A stretch of DNA of 13,907 nt from an uncultured Bacilli bacterium (GTDB lineage: Bacteria > Bacillota_I > Bacilli_A > RF39 > UBA660): positions 1 through 13,907 of the forward strand of contig CAJUNG010000044.1 of assembly GCA_910587725.1 (NCBI GenBank). The letters run 5' to 3'. Within the stretch, counting starts at the first letter, position 1; the number at the start of each line of letters is the position of its first letter. Below are positions 13,293 through 13,907 of the stretch, one piece after another. A program made the translations under genes and the position numbers. Below the pieces are notes generated by a model. That model saw nothing but the letters and a program-made list of their open reading frames with translations, did not search any database and was not told where the DNA came from.

Positions 13293-13706
13293 TTATTTTT
13301 TTGGTCTTTTTGCTCCGTATTTACTACGTCCTTGTTTTCTGTCTTTTACACCAGCAGTATCTAGTGTTCCACGAATGATGTGATAACGTACACCGATTAA
13401 GTCTTTTACACGTCCACCACGAATTAATACAACACTATGCTCTTGTAAATTATGACCTTCTCCAGGAATATAAGTATCTACTTCTTTTCCATTTGAAAGA
13501 CGTACACGAGCGTATTTTCTTAATGCTGAGTTCGGCTTTTTAGGTGTTTTCGTACCAACACGAGTACATACTCCACGTTTTTGTGGAGATGGATTAGCAG
13601 TTGCTTTCTTTTGTACAGTGTTAATTCCAATTCCTAATACTGGTGCCTTACTTTTTCTTACCTTATCTTTTCTGTTATTCTTAATTAATTGTTGAATTGT
13701 AGGCAT
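13293..13706 (-). CDS. rpsL: 30S ribosomal protein S12 (uS12)
   Basis: uS12 sits at the decoding centre and tunes accuracy; it is the classic streptomycin-resistance protein. The 137 residues include the longer N-terminal region usual in Bacillota. Landmarks are QKRGVCTRV (42-50), TPKKPNSALRKYARVRL (54-70), PGEGHNLQEHSVVLIRGG (81-98) and the basic C-terminus. K56 and K101, matching E. coli K42 and K87 where resistance mutations occur, are both lysine. In the loop normally read as RVKDLPGVRYH this protein has RVKDLIGVRYH, so Pro (E. coli P90, here 104) is replaced by Ile. D102, the position modified by methylthiolation in E. coli, is retained. The ATG at 13704-13706 follows GGAGA. It is the first gene of the operon. 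Confidence 0.99.
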   Translation of the reverse strand: MPTIQQLIKNNRKDKVRKSKAPVLGIGINTVQKKATANPSPQKRGVCTRVGTKTPKKPNSALRKYARVRLSNGKEVDTYIPGEGHNLQEHSVVLIRGGRVKDLIGVRYHIIRGTLDTAGVKDRKQGRSKYGAKRPKK

Positions 13707-13727
13707 TATATTTTCTCTCCTTTCCTT

Positions 13728-13745
13728 TACACATATCCAGGTGTA
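13728..13745 (-). other. Leader hairpin just before the rpsL ribosome binding site
   Basis: A 5-bp inverted repeat (TACAC 13728-13732, GTGTA 13741-13745) with an 8-nt loop lies immediately upstream of the rpsL ribosome binding site. It is small and may be chance, but its place could affect translation initiation. Confidence 0.3.
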
Positions 13746-13765
13746 TCATTTTTCTTATTAAATGA

Positions 13766-13788
13766 AGTTCTGCGATTAACGCAAAACT
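13766..13788 (-). other. 9-bp hairpin in the rpsL leader
   Basis: On the minus strand AGTTTTGCG and CGCAGAACT pair with one G-U around a 5-nt loop. It begins about 15 nt after the predicted transcription start, within the roughly 97-nt leader. It has no T-run, so it is not a terminator; it may stabilise the mRNA or take part in autoregulation. I do not recognise a known ribosomal-protein leader class. Confidence 0.45.
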
Positions 13789-13809
13789 AAATTTAACATA
13801 AGCGAGATT

Positions 13810-13838
13810 AATATATCACTAGGTGATTCTCTTGTCAA
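13810..13838 (-). promoter_or_regulatory. Strong promoter of the rpsL-rpsG-fusA operon
   Basis: On the minus strand a perfect -35 TTGACA (plus 13833-13838), a 17-bp spacer ending in the extended TGA, and TATATT (plus 13810-13815) lie about 105 bp upstream of rpsL. It is the best promoter in the window. Transcription should start near 13803. Confidence 0.85.
13815..13827. promoter_or_regulatory. Palindrome within the rpsL promoter spacer
   Basis: The 13-bp inverted repeat ATCAC-TAG-GTGAT sits between the -35 and -10 boxes, overlapping the first base of the -10. A protein bound there would block RNA polymerase. It is short, so it may be incidental. Confidence 0.3.
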
Positions 13839-13854
13839 GTATTTTTCCTTAATT

Positions 13855-13897
13855 CTTTAAATAAAATTGTAAGTTCCCGCTTTATCACAAACGGGAA
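13855..13897 (-). terminator. Terminator-like hairpin upstream of rpsL
   Basis: On the minus strand a 9-bp stem (13874-13882 with 13889-13897) with one G-U pair and a 6-nt loop is followed by CTTACAATTTTATTT. The wobble is allowed only on the minus strand, so it should end a transcript from a minus-strand gene beyond the right edge (in many Bacillota rpoC or a small L7Ae-like gene). Confidence 0.55.
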
Positions 13898-13907
13898 TTA
13901 AGTGTTA

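Noticed and set aside
1..13907. CRISPR array, insertion sequence, tRNA or rRNA gene
   Set aside because: No regularly spaced repeats, transposase, terminal inverted repeats or cloverleaf-like sequence were seen by eye; intergenic gaps are short and accounted for.

Overview
The window looks like chromosomal DNA of an AT-rich, low-GC Gram-positive bacterium (Bacillota; a Bacilli or Mollicutes-related lineage is my inference). The evidence is strong GGAGG-type ribosome binding sites, sigma-A promoters that all have 17-bp spacers, Bacillota-type S12 and EF-G, and a FemAB-type cell-wall enzyme. TGG encodes Trp and TGA is used as a stop (CapA-like gene), so this is the standard bacterial code, not the Mycoplasma code.

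Layout from right to left. At 13.7-9.4 kb on the minus strand lies the str operon: rpsL, rpsG, fusA, then tuf. A consensus promoter with a leader of about 97 nt precedes rpsL. A terminator-like hairpin and a separate promoter lie between fusA and tuf. A bidirectional terminator then separates tuf from a convergent plus-strand FemAB-family gene (8050-9309). That gene shares a compact divergent promoter region with a minus-strand unit containing murD and eno, which overlap by 11 bp. The murD leader is unusually long (about 400 nt) and holds two weakly supported small open frames offset by one base. Facing eno is a plus-strand gene of unknown function (4351-4965) whose Cys-His-Asp arrangement resembles transglutaminase-like proteins. 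Divergent from it are secG and then an rnr / CapA-like / smpB operon with overlapping or almost abutting genes. The first codons of a further gene may be visible at the left edge.

Themes: translation machinery (S12, S7, EF-G, EF-Tu), RNA quality control (RNase R and SmpB, partners in trans-translation), secretion (SecG), glycolysis (enolase) and cell wall or envelope synthesis (MurD, FemAB-like, CapA-like). The secG-rnr-smpB order is conserved in Bacillota; the CapA-like gene placed between rnr and smpB is the unusual part. No mobile element, CRISPR array, tRNA or rRNA was seen. I found no clear novel multi-gene system. The best leads are the unknown Cys-His-Asp protein, Ile at a normally Pro position in S12, the altered DSKATN motif in MurD, and the long murD leader.
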